Assembly (NCBI GenBank): GCA_964532875.1
Contig: CAZHIZ010000054.1
Location: 1-21,174, forward strand
Length of the DNA stretch: 21,174 nt
Source of the DNA: Caldithrix sp964532875
Lineage (GTDB): Bacteria > Calditrichota > Calditrichia > Calditrichales > Calditrichaceae
Direction: 5' to 3'
In this document: positions 1 through 7,829 of the stretch, in pieces
Layout of the letters: every line of letters starts with the position of its first letter
How positions within the stretch are numbered: the stretch's first letter is position 1
Made by a program: the position numbers and the translations under genes
The notes under the pieces: model-generated
The model's input: the letters and a program-made list of their open reading frames with translations, nothing else
Told to the model about the DNA's origin: nothing
The model's database searches: none

Positions 1-165
1 TTAAAAACTTTTTTTAAACATCTGTTCAATTATTCCGAGTGTCAATTCGGGCTCAATAAAATTCGATGAATTTGATTATCGTCATTTAAACTTGTCATTT
101 GCCCATTTAATTTATTATTTTAGAAAAAAAAGGCCGACCGATAAACCGAAGCGACGGAGGTAATT
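1..165. other. Upstream region of the lpoB-like gene
   Basis: This is an AT-rich leader before the first gene. No coding sequence or stable hairpin is evident. A possible sigma-70-like promoter is listed separately. The ribosome binding site GGAGG at 156-160 lies five bases before the ATG at 166. Confidence 0.5.
92..121 (+). promoter_or_regulatory. Possible sigma-70-type promoter for the envelope cluster
   Basis: TTGTCA at 92-97 matches the -35 consensus at five of six bases. It is followed by an AT-rich stretch with TATTAT (113-118, 15-bp spacer) or TATTTT (116-121, 18-bp spacer). The base composition here produces such matches easily, so this is only a candidate. Confidence 0.3.
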
Positions 166-786
166 ATGAAGCCGCAACGTTTTACGTCTTATCTTTTGCT
201 TGCCCTGGTTTTCTCATTGTTTTTATTAGTCACCTGTTCCGGACCTGTGCGAACCGTTAAACGTGTGCAGGTAGATCAAACCATTGATTTGAGCGGTCAT
301 TGGAACGATACCGATGCGCGTCTAACGGCCAAAACCATGGTACAGGATGTTTTATCACGCCCCTGGTTGCGCAATTTCATTCGACAATACAATCGTCAAC
401 CGGTGGTTATTGTGGGCCAAATACGAAACCGGAGTAGCGAACACATCGAAACCGACATGTTCATCAAAGACATCGAGCGCGAGTTATTAAATTCGGGACA
501 GGTTAAATTCGTGGCCTCGGATAAGGAAAGGCGTGCCGTAAGAAAAGAACGCCTGGATCAGCAGAGCTTTGCAAACCCGGAAACTGCCAAGGAATTGGCC
601 AACGAACTGGGTGCCGATTTCATGTTACAGGGTGAAATTACTTCGGTAACGGACTCATTCGAGGGGAAACGCGTCGTCAAATATCAGGTCAATCTGGAAT
701 TGATTGATATTGAGAATAACACCAAGGTCTGGATCGGGCAAAAGGAGATTAAGAAATTCATTCAGCAAAAACGTTACAAATGGTAA
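166..786 (+). CDS. lpoB: LpoB-type penicillin-binding-protein activator lipoprotein
   Basis: A 206-residue predicted lipoprotein. Its signal peptide ends in the lipobox LVTC with the lipidated Cys at residue 24. The mature part carries the LpoB-family pattern: a VVIVGQIRNRSSEHIETD stretch (about residues 80-97), then FIKDIERELLNSGQVKFV, and a later GADFMLQGEI strand. In E. coli, LpoB is an outer-membrane lipoprotein that reaches through the periplasm to activate the peptidoglycan synthase PBP1b. Here the same fold is inferred from sequence only, and no PBP1b gene is in the window, so the target is unknown. The start is fixed by GGAGG five bases upstream of the ATG and by the signal peptide. 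It is the first gene of a plus-strand envelope cluster, 30 bp before a COG3014-type lipoprotein, a pairing I recall from gamma-proteobacterial genomes. The family call is strong; the function is by homology. Confidence 0.85.
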   Translation: MKPQRFTSYLLLALVFSLFLLVTCSGPVRTVKRVQVDQTIDLSGHWNDTDARLTAKTMVQDVLSRPWLRNFIRQYNRQPVVIVGQIRNRSSEHIETDMFIKDIERELLNSGQVKFVASDKERRAVRKERLDQQSFANPETAKELANELGADFMLQGEITSVTDSFEGKRVVKYQVNLELIDIENNTKVWIGQKEIKKFIQQKRYKW

Positions 787-816
787 TAACTTTTTTTGCA
801 AGAACGGTTAACAAAT

Positions 817-2202
817 ATGAAAAAACGTTACCAAAAAAATAGTTTGCTTTTTCTTTTTTCTCTGCTTTTTCTTTTGGCTTGCGCCACTTCCATTCAAAAA
901 GCTCGTTTTTTCGATACGGTAGTGCAGGACATCTCCCAGAACAATTTTGACGAGGCCTTACGGAAAATTCAAGAAGCGCGTAAAAATCATTATTATTCGC
1001 AAAAAGACCGATTGCTCTATTTTCTTGATTTGGGAAGTATTTATCACTACAAACACGACTACACCACAAGTAACCAATACTTCGAACAAGCCGAACAAAC
1101 CATGGATGAGCTGTTCACCAAAAGCATTTCGCAAATGGCTCTGTCTTACATCATGAACGATAATTCCATTGCCTACGCCGGTGAGATTTACGAGAACCTT
1201 TATGTCAATGTTTTTAAGGCCTTAAATTTTATTCAATTAAACCGCTTTGACGATGCTTTTGCCGAAATTAAACGCGTTGACAACAAGTTGCGCGAATTGG
1301 AAGATCGTTATCAGCAAGCTTTTGAGACATTTAATAATAACGATACCACAGGACTAAAACTGCAATATCAACCGACCCATTTTTACAACGATGCATTGGC
1401 CCACTATTTAAGCTATTTGGTCTATCGCGCGGACGGCCGTTACGACGATAGTCGCATTGAATTGGAAAAGATTAAAACGGCCTGGCAAACACAAAGTGAT
1501 GTGTACTATTTTAAAATGCCTTCATTTATTGGCCAAACGGCAGCGCCTTCTCAGGAATATTTGAACATTGTGGGATTCGTGGGCAAGGCTCCTTTCAAAA
1601 TAGCCGTTGGCGGATTGATTACCACCTACGACGGTTACCTGGGAATTTCCGATCTTTCGGTTCCCATCGCCCTACCGCGAATCCCTTTTCCCGGAATGAA
1701 GGCCGGCTATCATTTCAAATTCGCCTTTCCGGTCATGCGACCGGGGCGCACGCAAATCAGTCGCGTGGATGTGTTTATCGACGGGCAGAAAGCGGGCCGC
1801 TTGGAACTGATGGAAGATATGGGTAAAGTGGCCTTAAAAACATTTCGTAATAAACAGAAAATGATTTACATTAAAACCTTGATTCGGACGGTAACCAAAG
1901 GTCTTTTGGCCGCTAAAGGGAAAAAGAAATTAAAGAAAAAGCTGAAGATTAACGGCTTTTTAGGTGCCGTTTTGGATGCCAGCATGGATCTGGCCGTGGA
2001 TGCTACGGAACAACCGGATTTACGCTGTTGGAAAACCTTACCGGATAAGTGTTTAGCCGGAGAATTTCCCCTACCTTCCGGAAATCATGCGGTAGATATT
2101 GTCTGTTATGCCGATGACGGCAGCCTGATGTACCGGGAACGAATCAAAAATGTAACGGTCCATTCCGGCCTAAATCTTTTGAGCTTTGCCACCTTGAGGT
2201 AA
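817..2202 (+). CDS. COG3014-type lipoprotein with TPR-like helical repeats
   Basis: A 461-residue predicted lipoprotein. I chose the ATG at 817 over an upstream in-frame TTG at 796 because it begins a compact signal peptide (MKKRYQK then a Leu/Phe core) ending in LLAC, with Cys at residue 22. The N-terminal half (about residues 30-240) is helical and rich in Tyr, Asn and Gln, with TPR-like spacing: a DEALRKIQEARK helix, a FLDLGSIYHYKHDY helix and a YNDALAHYLSYLVYRADGRYDDS segment. The C-terminal half is mixed alpha/beta, with a basic Lys-rich patch (about residues 340-380) and a CWKTLPDKCL cysteine pair. The overall pattern matches the uncharacterised COG3014 family, which I recall next to LpoB and LPP20 genes in Vibrio and Shewanella. 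It probably acts as a periplasmic scaffold. It starts 30 bp after the lpoB-like gene, so co-transcription is likely. No enzymatic motif was seen. Confidence 0.7.
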   Translation: MKKRYQKNSLLFLFSLLFLLACATSIQKARFFDTVVQDISQNNFDEALRKIQEARKNHYYSQKDRLLYFLDLGSIYHYKHDYTTSNQYFEQAEQTMDELFTKSISQMALSYIMNDNSIAYAGEIYENLYVNVFKALNFIQLNRFDDAFAEIKRVDNKLRELEDRYQQAFETFNNNDTTGLKLQYQPTHFYNDALAHYLSYLVYRADGRYDDSRIELEKIKTAWQTQSDVYYFKMPSFIGQTAAPSQEYLNIVGFVGKAPFKIAVGGLITTYDGYLGISDLSVPIALPRIPFPGMKAGYHFKFAFPVMRPGRTQISRVDVFIDGQKAGRLELMEDMGKVALKTFRNKQKMIYIKTLIRTVTKGLLAAKGKKKLKKKLKINGFLGAVLDASMDLAVDATEQPDLRCWKTLPDKCLAGEFPLPSGNHAVDIVCYADDGSLMYRERIKNVTVHSGLNLLSFATLR

Positions 2203-2223
2203 CTTAGAAATTTGGAGATTACA

Positions 2224-3261
2224 ATGCGCACCTGGTTAAAAATCGTACTCATTTTATTTTCATTGCAATTAATGCATTGCACGTATGCCCAAAAAGGCGC
2301 CGCGTTGGAAAAAGGCGATCGCATGCCGCATTGGGTTAACGCACCGTATGACGTTTTTTCTCAACGAGAATACATTGTCGGTGTCGGTTCCGGCGATACG
2401 CGCGAAGCGGCGGAAAAAAATGCCGTTGCCGAAATCGCCAAGGTGTTCCGAAGCAATATTCAAGTCGATGAAACTTTGATTGAAAGCGCTTTGGAGCATA
2501 GCAAAGGGGGAAAAAGCGAATTAAGCAGCACATCTCAAATTTTTAATCAAACCCGCATTACCAGCAATCTGGAATTAAAAAATGTCAAAATTGCCCGCGT
2601 GTTTTTTTCCGAAAACGATGGGCTCTATTACGTCCTGGCCACTTTGAACCGGGCGCAAACCGCCGAGTTGTACCGAAAGGATTTCAGTGAGAATGATCGT
2701 TTGATGAAAAAATATTTTGAACAGGCCATGGCCGAAAGCAATAAACTGCACAAATTGTCCGATCTGAACAAAGCATTTGCTCTTTTTCAGGTTAATCGTC
2801 TGATTAATGAGAAATACAAAGTGTTAACAAACGGCCAGAATTTAAAATCAAGCATCCCCGAAAACCGTTTGCACAATGCGTTACGTCAGGCCCGTGAAGC
2901 CATCGGTATTCAATTGTTGGCCGAAGGACAAACCCCGCCGCAAGTGGGTGACTATCTTAAAGAAATGATCGGTAACCTGGGATTTACCATTAGCGAAAAA
3001 CCGGCGGATTTTATCTTACGCTATCAATTGGTGCAAAGGAAAACCGATCTGAATCGACCGGGTATCGTAGCATTCAATTGGCAGTTAAGCGTACAATTGG
3101 CCGATCGTATTAATAATGTCACTTTAAAAACCTTTACGGTGGGAAAACGTACGGCGGCCATTTCCCAGGAAGAGGCGCAGGCACGAATTTTACGTACTGT
3201 TAAGGCGGCTCTGGAAAACCAGTTTTATCGCCAATTTTTGGATTATCTTAATTCATTTTAG
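2224..3261 (+). CDS. Secreted LPP20-family protein (long form)
   Basis: A 345-residue exported protein. The ATG at 2224 is preferred because GGAG (2214-2217) sits six bases upstream; an earlier in-frame TTG at 2212 overlaps that site. The signal peptide ends at TYA-QK (signal peptidase I). A Cys just before it (LMHC) makes a poor lipobox, so lipidation is uncertain. Residues of about 34-130 carry the LPP20 pattern: PHWVNAPYD, REYIVGVGSGDTREAAEKNA and EIAKVF, followed by strands ending in LYYVLATLNR. A helical segment (about 145-225) and a C-terminal alpha/beta domain (about 230-345) follow. LPP20 was named after a Helicobacter pylori outer-membrane lipoprotein, and relatives include flagellar FlgP- and FlgT-associated proteins. 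It lies 21 bp after the COG3014-type gene, giving an LpoB, COG3014, LPP20 order. Its exact role is unknown. Confidence 0.75.
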   Translation: MRTWLKIVLILFSLQLMHCTYAQKGAALEKGDRMPHWVNAPYDVFSQREYIVGVGSGDTREAAEKNAVAEIAKVFRSNIQVDETLIESALEHSKGGKSELSSTSQIFNQTRITSNLELKNVKIARVFFSENDGLYYVLATLNRAQTAELYRKDFSENDRLMKKYFEQAMAESNKLHKLSDLNKAFALFQVNRLINEKYKVLTNGQNLKSSIPENRLHNALRQAREAIGIQLLAEGQTPPQVGDYLKEMIGNLGFTISEKPADFILRYQLVQRKTDLNRPGIVAFNWQLSVQLADRINNVTLKTFTVGKRTAAISQEEAQARILRTVKAALENQFYRQFLDYLNSF

Positions 3262-3472
3262 GGTGCGTGAACAATTGTGTATTTAAAGGCACATGGAAAA
3301 GCCTGTTGGCACTTTTTAAAATAATTTGACTTAGATCAATGACCGATTCTGCTTTTTTTCTGAAAATATCATCGAATTCTGAAAAAGTCGGTTATTTCTT
3401 TTCGGCGCACATTGGTTTTAATTTTGCAGGAATCGATAAACAATTGTGTTTCACCAATCAAAGGAGAACGCC
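3262..3472. other. 211-bp regulatory intergenic region
   Basis: No gene was seen here. The region contains the Crp/Fnr-like palindrome listed separately, a TATCAT -10-like hexamer at 3367-3372, and an imperfect inverted pair, ACCGA near 3342 and TCGGT near 3387, enclosing runs of T and A. The last pair could form a long bulged stem ahead of TTATTTCTTTT. The spacing suggests that a new transcript starts here for the downstream LPP20 gene. Confidence 0.4.
3326..3339. promoter_or_regulatory. Crp/Fnr-family-like operator
   Basis: TTGAC-TTAG-ATCAA is a five-base inverted pair around a four-base spacer. It matches nine of ten specified positions of the classical Fnr/Anr consensus (TTGAT-N4-ATCAA). 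A TATCAT -10-like hexamer starts at 3367, which would place the operator centre about 46 bp upstream of a transcription start, close to an activating position. No Crp/Fnr regulator gene is in the window, so binding is inferred. Confidence 0.4.
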
Positions 3473-4078
3473 ATGAAGCGTTACATTTTTTTAGTTTCCT
3501 CTGTTTTTATCATTGCCGCATTAATGGTTTCCTGCGGAGGCTCTCAGAAAGCCGCCGTGGCCAATTCCGATTTGGAAACCATTAGTGATCCGTTTCAGGA
3601 TTTGACCGATATGGCCAATCAAATCATTCAGGCCGGCGGCGTAGCGGCCGTGGGGCAAGGCCATTCGGCCCGCATGGATTTGGCCAAGAAGAAGGCCGTG
3701 ACAGACGCACAGGGGCAACTGGCTGAAATCTTTAATTTAAAAGTTCAGAAATTGAAAAAGAATTTTCAGGAAGAAGTGGGCAGTGCCGACGATTCCGAAA
3801 TCAACGAGGCCTTTAGTACGGTTACCAAAACCCTAACCAGCCAAATCTTACGCGGCGCCATTACCAAAAAGGTAAAATACATGCGCGATAAGAGCACCGG
3901 TCAATATACCGCAGCCGCCGTTGTGGCCATTGAACCGAATGTCTTGAACAAGTCCATCCTGGACGAAATGAAGACCAAACGGCCCAAATTGTACGAACGT
4001 TTCCGCGCCAGCAAGGCTTATGATGAGCTAAAGCAGGAAATGCAAAATTACGAAAAGCAGCAAAATCAGGGATATTAA
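3473..4078 (+). CDS. LPP20-type lipoprotein
   Basis: A 201-residue predicted lipoprotein. The ATG at 3473 follows AAGGAGA (3461-3467) and opens a signal peptide ending in MVSC, with Cys at residue 21. Residues of about 50-160 have the LPP20 signature: GGVAAVGQGHSARMDLAKKKA, then DAQGQLAEIF, and a late strand TAAAVVAIEP. The C-terminal 35 residues are charged and rich in Gln and Tyr (YDELKQEMQNYEKQQNQGY), probably a helix. It is separated from the preceding LPP20 gene by 211 bp holding promoter-like signals and is followed immediately by a terminator-like hairpin. It may therefore form a short transcript of its own. Probably an outer-membrane or periplasmic structural lipoprotein; function unknown. 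Confidence 0.7.
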   Translation: MKRYIFLVSSVFIIAALMVSCGGSQKAAVANSDLETISDPFQDLTDMANQIIQAGGVAAVGQGHSARMDLAKKKAVTDAQGQLAEIFNLKVQKLKKNFQEEVGSADDSEINEAFSTVTKTLTSQILRGAITKKVKYMRDKSTGQYTAAAVVAIEPNVLNKSILDEMKTKRPKLYERFRASKAYDELKQEMQNYEKQQNQGY

Positions 4079-4090
4079 TTGCAAAGCGAT

Positions 4091-4116
4091 AGAGGGAGGT
4101 CCATGTGCCTCCCTTT
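4091..4116 (+). terminator. Hairpin followed by T-rich tract after the LPP20 lipoprotein gene
   Basis: AGGGAGG (4093-4099) pairs exactly with CCTCCCT (4108-4114). A G-T pair and an A-T pair extend the stem at its base, the loop is eight bases, and the stem is followed by TTTTATTAATTTT. It begins 12 bp after the stop codon at 4078. This fits a Rho-independent terminator or attenuator before the gene starting at 4133. The 5' arm also resembles a ribosome binding site for an in-frame ATG in the loop (4103), so a translational role cannot be excluded. Confidence 0.6.
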
Positions 4117-4132
4117 TATTAATTTTACATTC

Positions 4133-4897
4133 ATGAAAACGTTTGTACCGATTTTATTCTTATTGATTCTCACGGCTCGGGCATCGGCTATTGACCGTTA
4201 TCCGGAATGGTTTTTATTCCCGCAAAAATATCCTCAAATCGTTACGGGATATTCCTATTCCGGAAACAGCGCTCTTTTCGATGCCGAAAATATGTATTGT
4301 GCCTATCGATCGTGTGTGGTTTACGGTACGTTGGAAATCTACAACGATCCGGATCGTAATGAGTGGCTAAAAAATTCGGATTATTTTTATTATTTCTCTC
4401 CGGATTCCGTTGCGCGCATTCACGGTCGGCTTGTTCGACTGGACTCTTTTCAAACGGAATTGATTACGGGTGATTATATCGCCGCCTTTTCTTTTACGCC
4501 TGCGGATTCTCAATGGCACACGCCGTGGATTGATGTTCGTGATTTACCCGTGCCGTCATGGATTAATAAAACGTACTGGCAGGACGACCGTTATTACTAC
4601 GGCGTGGGCATGTACACCGCCACCGGAAATGAAAATGACGGCTGGAAAACGGCGGAGGAGCAAGGGATTTTTACCATTTTAACCAACCTGGCCGTTGGAG
4701 TTTACAAGTTGCGCCTGGCCGATCGCGAAATGAGAGAACAGCAATCGTCCATGTTCGAAATTTCGTTTCTGCATTTGCGTTTTTTACTAAATCATATTGA
4801 AATCGTACAGCGTTATCCGGATTTGCGTAATCAGCTATTTTATGCTTTGGTACGTATTCCTAAAAAGGATGTTTTTTCGCCAATGATGGGCCGATAG
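4133..4897 (+). CDS. Secreted protein with two LPP20-like halves
   Basis: A 254-residue exported protein with no recognised family name. The ATG at 4133 starts a typical signal peptide (MKTFVPILFLLILTA) cleaved after ASA. An in-frame ATG at 4103 has a good Shine-Dalgarno sequence, but both lie inside a strong hairpin and the extra residues would spoil the signal peptide. Two segments resemble the LPP20 motif: residues 23-68 (YPEWFLFPQKYPQIVTGYSY, then ENMYCAYRSCVVYG) and residues 139-196 (PVPSWI, DDRYYYGVGMYTATGNENDGWKTAEEQ, then ILTNLAVGVYKLRLAD). Both follow the order Pro-x-Trp, Tyr-Gly-x-Gly, then an Ala-rich helix. It is unusually rich in Tyr and Phe. It probably acts in the periplasm with the neighbouring LPP20 proteins. 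The domain reading rests on motif layout and needs a profile search. Confidence 0.5.
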   Translation: MKTFVPILFLLILTARASAIDRYPEWFLFPQKYPQIVTGYSYSGNSALFDAENMYCAYRSCVVYGTLEIYNDPDRNEWLKNSDYFYYFSPDSVARIHGRLVRLDSFQTELITGDYIAAFSFTPADSQWHTPWIDVRDLPVPSWINKTYWQDDRYYYGVGMYTATGNENDGWKTAEEQGIFTILTNLAVGVYKLRLADREMREQQSSMFEISFLHLRFLLNHIEIVQRYPDLRNQLFYALVRIPKKDVFSPMMGR

Positions 4898-4924
4898 CAG
4901 GGAAGTCATATTTATTGGGGGGCA

Positions 4925-6106
4925 ATGGGGATGTTAAAAATTTTAATGAGTATTTTTCTATTATCTTCCTTTGTTTATAGTTACGATTACAAAATTACCG
5001 TTAAATGGGACGAAATGGCTATGAACGGGGAAGCGGAAGCGGTTCTGCAATATTATCACGACGGCAGGGTCGAAACGATTCGCGGTAATTTGGACAAACC
5101 GTCGAGTGACGGAAATGTTCTGGTGAATCGCACACTGACCGGTGGCTCGCAGGAATTTATTATCAAAAACGCGAAAGGGCGTTTGTTTAACATCTGGGTA
5201 GTAAATGATTTAATGGATGAAGAATTCGCGCAACCGGAAGATTATTACACCCTGTCAAATGCCCATGTTCAGGTTTGGATTGAAGATCGTCTGAATCACG
5301 GGGGATTTCAAATCAAGTTACCGGAGAAGACACCCGGTTTGGTCTTTCGGGCCGGAGCGATTGTGGACGGCCATTTTTACAAATTTTTCGAAACGTTTAA
5401 AAAGAAGCGCCTGTACGAAGTCACTTTGACGGATGCTGTCAGTGGAAAGCCGTTGAGCGGGGCTACGGTTACCGTGAAGAATCAGCAAACCGGGGAAACC
5501 GTGGCCATGGGCCAAACCGATGACCATGGAAATTTCATTACGCCGGTCGAATATGGTGCGTATGATGTTTTATTCGGAAAACAGGGGTATCTGGAAGCAA
5601 AGCACGAATTTAAGATGGGTATTGACGAATTACCCGTTTCCATGAATTTTGCCTTAACTCCGGAAGTCAACGAATTTCGCATTGTATTAACCTGGGGCGC
5701 TTTCCCGCCCGATTTGGATGCGCATTTAAGCGGCCCCAAACCGGACGGCGGTCTTTTTCATATCTGGTGGCGCCATAAAACATTGATCGGGGGGAAGAAT
5801 TTTCTGGATCGGGATGATCAGCATTCCTACGGCCCGGAAACCATTACCATCTACAAACCTGCGCGCGGAGTGTACACGTATGCCGTTCACAATTATTCCG
5901 GGCGCAATCGCAGGAACAGCCTCGATCTTTCCTTTAGCCAGGCCCATGTGGATGTGTACGCAGACGGCCGATTGCAGGCCAGTTTTGATGTGCCGCGCGG
6001 ACGCCGGGGCAATGTATGGGAAGTATTTAAAATCGATCAAAACATGCAGATCGTACCGGTTTGCCAGATGTACGATGCCGTGGACAGCAGGAATGTGATT
6101 CGCTAA
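4925..6106 (+). CDS. YfaP/DUF2135-like secreted protein with carboxypeptidase-regulatory-like domain
   Basis: A 393-residue exported protein (signal peptide about residues 1-19). Either ATG 4925 or ATG 4931 could start it; the G-run at 4917-4922 serves both. Residues 164-246 form a carboxypeptidase-regulatory-like (CNA-B-like) beta-sandwich: YEVTLTDAVSGKPLSGATV, then TDDHGNFITPVEYGAYDVLF. Residues 250-375 match the YfaP/DUF2135 pattern: RIVLTWGAFPPDLDAHLSGP, FLDRDDQHSYGPETITIY, GVYTYAVHNYSG, SQAHVDVYADGR and WEVFKID. A weaker N-terminal copy may lie at 20-150 (SNAHVQVWIED, then FQIKLPEKTPGLVF). YfaP-type proteins are poorly characterised and often occur with von Willebrand factor A or alpha-2-macroglobulin-like envelope proteins. 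It is likely a periplasmic binding or adhesive module; there is no catalytic signature. It starts 27 bp after the previous gene. Confidence 0.65.
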   Translation: MGMLKILMSIFLLSSFVYSYDYKITVKWDEMAMNGEAEAVLQYYHDGRVETIRGNLDKPSSDGNVLVNRTLTGGSQEFIIKNAKGRLFNIWVVNDLMDEEFAQPEDYYTLSNAHVQVWIEDRLNHGGFQIKLPEKTPGLVFRAGAIVDGHFYKFFETFKKKRLYEVTLTDAVSGKPLSGATVTVKNQQTGETVAMGQTDDHGNFITPVEYGAYDVLFGKQGYLEAKHEFKMGIDELPVSMNFALTPEVNEFRIVLTWGAFPPDLDAHLSGPKPDGGLFHIWWRHKTLIGGKNFLDRDDQHSYGPETITIYKPARGVYTYAVHNYSGRNRRNSLDLSFSQAHVDVYADGRLQASFDVPRGRRGNVWEVFKIDQNMQIVPVCQMYDAVDSRNVIR

Positions 6107-6251
6107 AGGCGTTAGTTAAACATAACTTCAAAAGCGCTGTTCTTCCCGACGAAATGAACGAATTTGCCTGTTGACTTTATAGCGTTAAAAGAAAAGTGAT
6201 TTATCGGGAGTCCGTTTCCGGCATTATTCAATCATAAAGAGAGGTAAAGTT
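6107..6251. other. 145-bp gap before the transglutaminase-like gene
   Basis: It contains a TTGACT -35-like hexamer at 6171-6176 but no convincing -10 at normal spacing and no terminator-like hairpin. GAGAGG at 6239-6244 is the ribosome binding site for the ATG at 6252. Confidence 0.3.
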
Positions 6252-7706
6252 ATGCCACAACGTAGTTTTTTTGCGATGGTTGCATTAATGATTTTAATCG
6301 TGGCCGGCAATGGATTGCATGCGCAGAATCAGGATGATTTCCAAAAATGGTTAAAAAAAGATCAGCAATCCTTTCAAAAGTTTGTTGAAGAAGAAGACCG
6401 CGCGTTTGCCGATTTTTTAAAGAAGGATTGGCAGGCATTTAACACCCGACAGGGCATACGGGCCTTTAAAAAGCCCAAACCCGCTACCGTACCCACGGCA
6501 CCCAAAAAAACCGTTCCTCAGCCGGTTGCGCCCGCGCGAAAACCGGTGCCTTTACCGCCTGCTCCACCCAAACCGCAACCGATTGTGCCGAAACCTCCCG
6601 TGACAACACCGTCTCTTAAAACCGTCTCTTTCGATTATTATTCTCAGCAAGTGGTTCTTCCTGCACAAAAAAAGGTGAAATTAAGCATATCTGTTCCTTT
6701 GAATAACCGACAAATTGCTAACGCCTGGCTCGCACTGGCCGCACAAAATAATAATCCCCTTCTGCAACAACTGCGTTCTTACCGCCAAAATTTGGCACTT
6801 AATGATTGGGGCTTTGTAAAATTGGTGCATCAGGCGGCTTGTCAACTGAGTGCGAATGAGCCGATGGACTGTATGCTTTACACTTGGTTTCTCCTAAATA
6901 AATTGGGCTATAATGCGAAGCTGGCCTTTAGAAAGGACAGGATTTTCCTTTTATTACCTTCTTCCGATGTAATGTACGAACGCCCGTTTGTGGTCATCAA
7001 TCAACAAAAGTTTTATTTCATCACCTTTAACGGAATGCCCGATTTAACGGGTAAAATTTTGACCTATCGGGGTAGTTACCAAAAAGCGGAAAAGCCCTTG
7101 GCTCTGGCCATTCGGCGTTTGCCGCATTTACCGCAAACAGTAGAAAAACGGGTGGTGCGTTTTGAATACGACGGAAAGTCCTATGCCGTGCCTTTGCAAT
7201 TCGACGGGGAAGTGGTGCGCTATTTTAAAAATTACCCGCAAACCAACCTAAAACTGTATTTTCAGGCGCCGGCCTCTTCCTATTTAAAATATTCGCTCCT
7301 TAATAGCTTGAGAGAGATAGTCCGTGATAAAGACGAATGGCAGGCGGCTAATATTTTACTGAGATTTGTTCAGACCGGATTTAAATATCAAACCGATGAT
7401 CAGCAATTCGGCCATGAAAAGTACATGCTGCCGGATGAAACGGTTTATTATCCGAGCTGCGATTGCGAAGATCGCGCCGTTTTATTTGCTTATTTGGTAC
7501 GCAATCTTTTGGGGCTGGAAGTGATCGGCCTGGATTATCCGAATCATGTGGCGACTGCGGTACGTTTCCATTCCGAAATTCCGGGTAAAACAATTGTGTA
7601 TCAGGGGAAACGGTTCGTCATTTGCGATCCTACCTACATCAATGCGGATGTGGGCATGGTAATGCCGGAATTTAAAAACACGGCACCGAAGATCATTGCT
7701 TATTAG
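6252..7706 (+). CDS. Secreted transglutaminase-like protein with N-terminal hendecad repeat and proline-rich linker
   Basis: A 484-residue exported protein. GAGAGG lies seven bases before the start, and the signal peptide is cleaved near HAQ (residue 25). Residues 28-63 repeat every 11 residues: Phe30, Phe41, Phe52 and Phe63, with Trp33, Phe44 and Phe55 three residues later. Residues 73-120 are a Pro/Lys-rich linker of the kind used to span the periplasm. Residues 340-484 form a transglutaminase-like (papain-fold) domain with a plausible catalytic triad: Cys405 in SCDCEDRA, His432 in PNHVATAV and Asp459 in CDPTY. An earlier segment (185-260) looks like a degenerate second copy, with MDCMLYTWFLLNKLGY around Cys207 but no matching His. 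Such enzymes act as cysteine proteases, amidases or crosslinkers. The substrate is unknown; the setting suggests cell-wall or envelope proteins. A terminator-like hairpin follows. Confidence 0.7.
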   Translation: MPQRSFFAMVALMILIVAGNGLHAQNQDDFQKWLKKDQQSFQKFVEEEDRAFADFLKKDWQAFNTRQGIRAFKKPKPATVPTAPKKTVPQPVAPARKPVPLPPAPPKPQPIVPKPPVTTPSLKTVSFDYYSQQVVLPAQKKVKLSISVPLNNRQIANAWLALAAQNNNPLLQQLRSYRQNLALNDWGFVKLVHQAACQLSANEPMDCMLYTWFLLNKLGYNAKLAFRKDRIFLLLPSSDVMYERPFVVINQQKFYFITFNGMPDLTGKILTYRGSYQKAEKPLALAIRRLPHLPQTVEKRVVRFEYDGKSYAVPLQFDGEVVRYFKNYPQTNLKLYFQAPASSYLKYSLLNSLREIVRDKDEWQAANILLRFVQTGFKYQTDDQQFGHEKYMLPDETVYYPSCDCEDRAVLFAYLVRNLLGLEVIGLDYPNHVATAVRFHSEIPGKTIVYQGKRFVICDPTYINADVGMVMPEFKNTAPKIIAY

Positions 7707-7713
7707 CAAAAGG

Positions 7714-7750
7714 GAAGACGCTGCAAATTTTCGGCAAAGCGTCTCTTCGA
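7714..7750 (+). terminator. Possible terminator after the transglutaminase-like gene
   Basis: AGACGCT (7716-7722) pairs with AGCGTCT (7738-7744). The flanking GAAG/CTTC extend the stem across a two-base bulge. The loop is 15 bases, and the tail GATTATTACATT is only moderately T-rich. It starts about 10 bp after the stop codon. Confidence 0.4.
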
Positions 7751-7829
7751 TTATTACATTGAAAACTATGGCATTCATTGGTTGAAATGGGATTATGTCC
7801 ATAAAAATCATAAGGAAGGATGAAGAACC

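Noticed and set aside
796..816. TTG start for the COG3014-type lipoprotein
   Set aside because: The ATG at 817 gives a standard lipoprotein signal peptide, while the earlier start adds an unneeded leader.
3271..3449. Two copies of ACAATTGTGT (3271 and 3440) flanking the gap before the second LPP20 gene
   Set aside because: CAATTG-containing strings are common at this base composition, and the same string also occurs inside a coding region near 7590.
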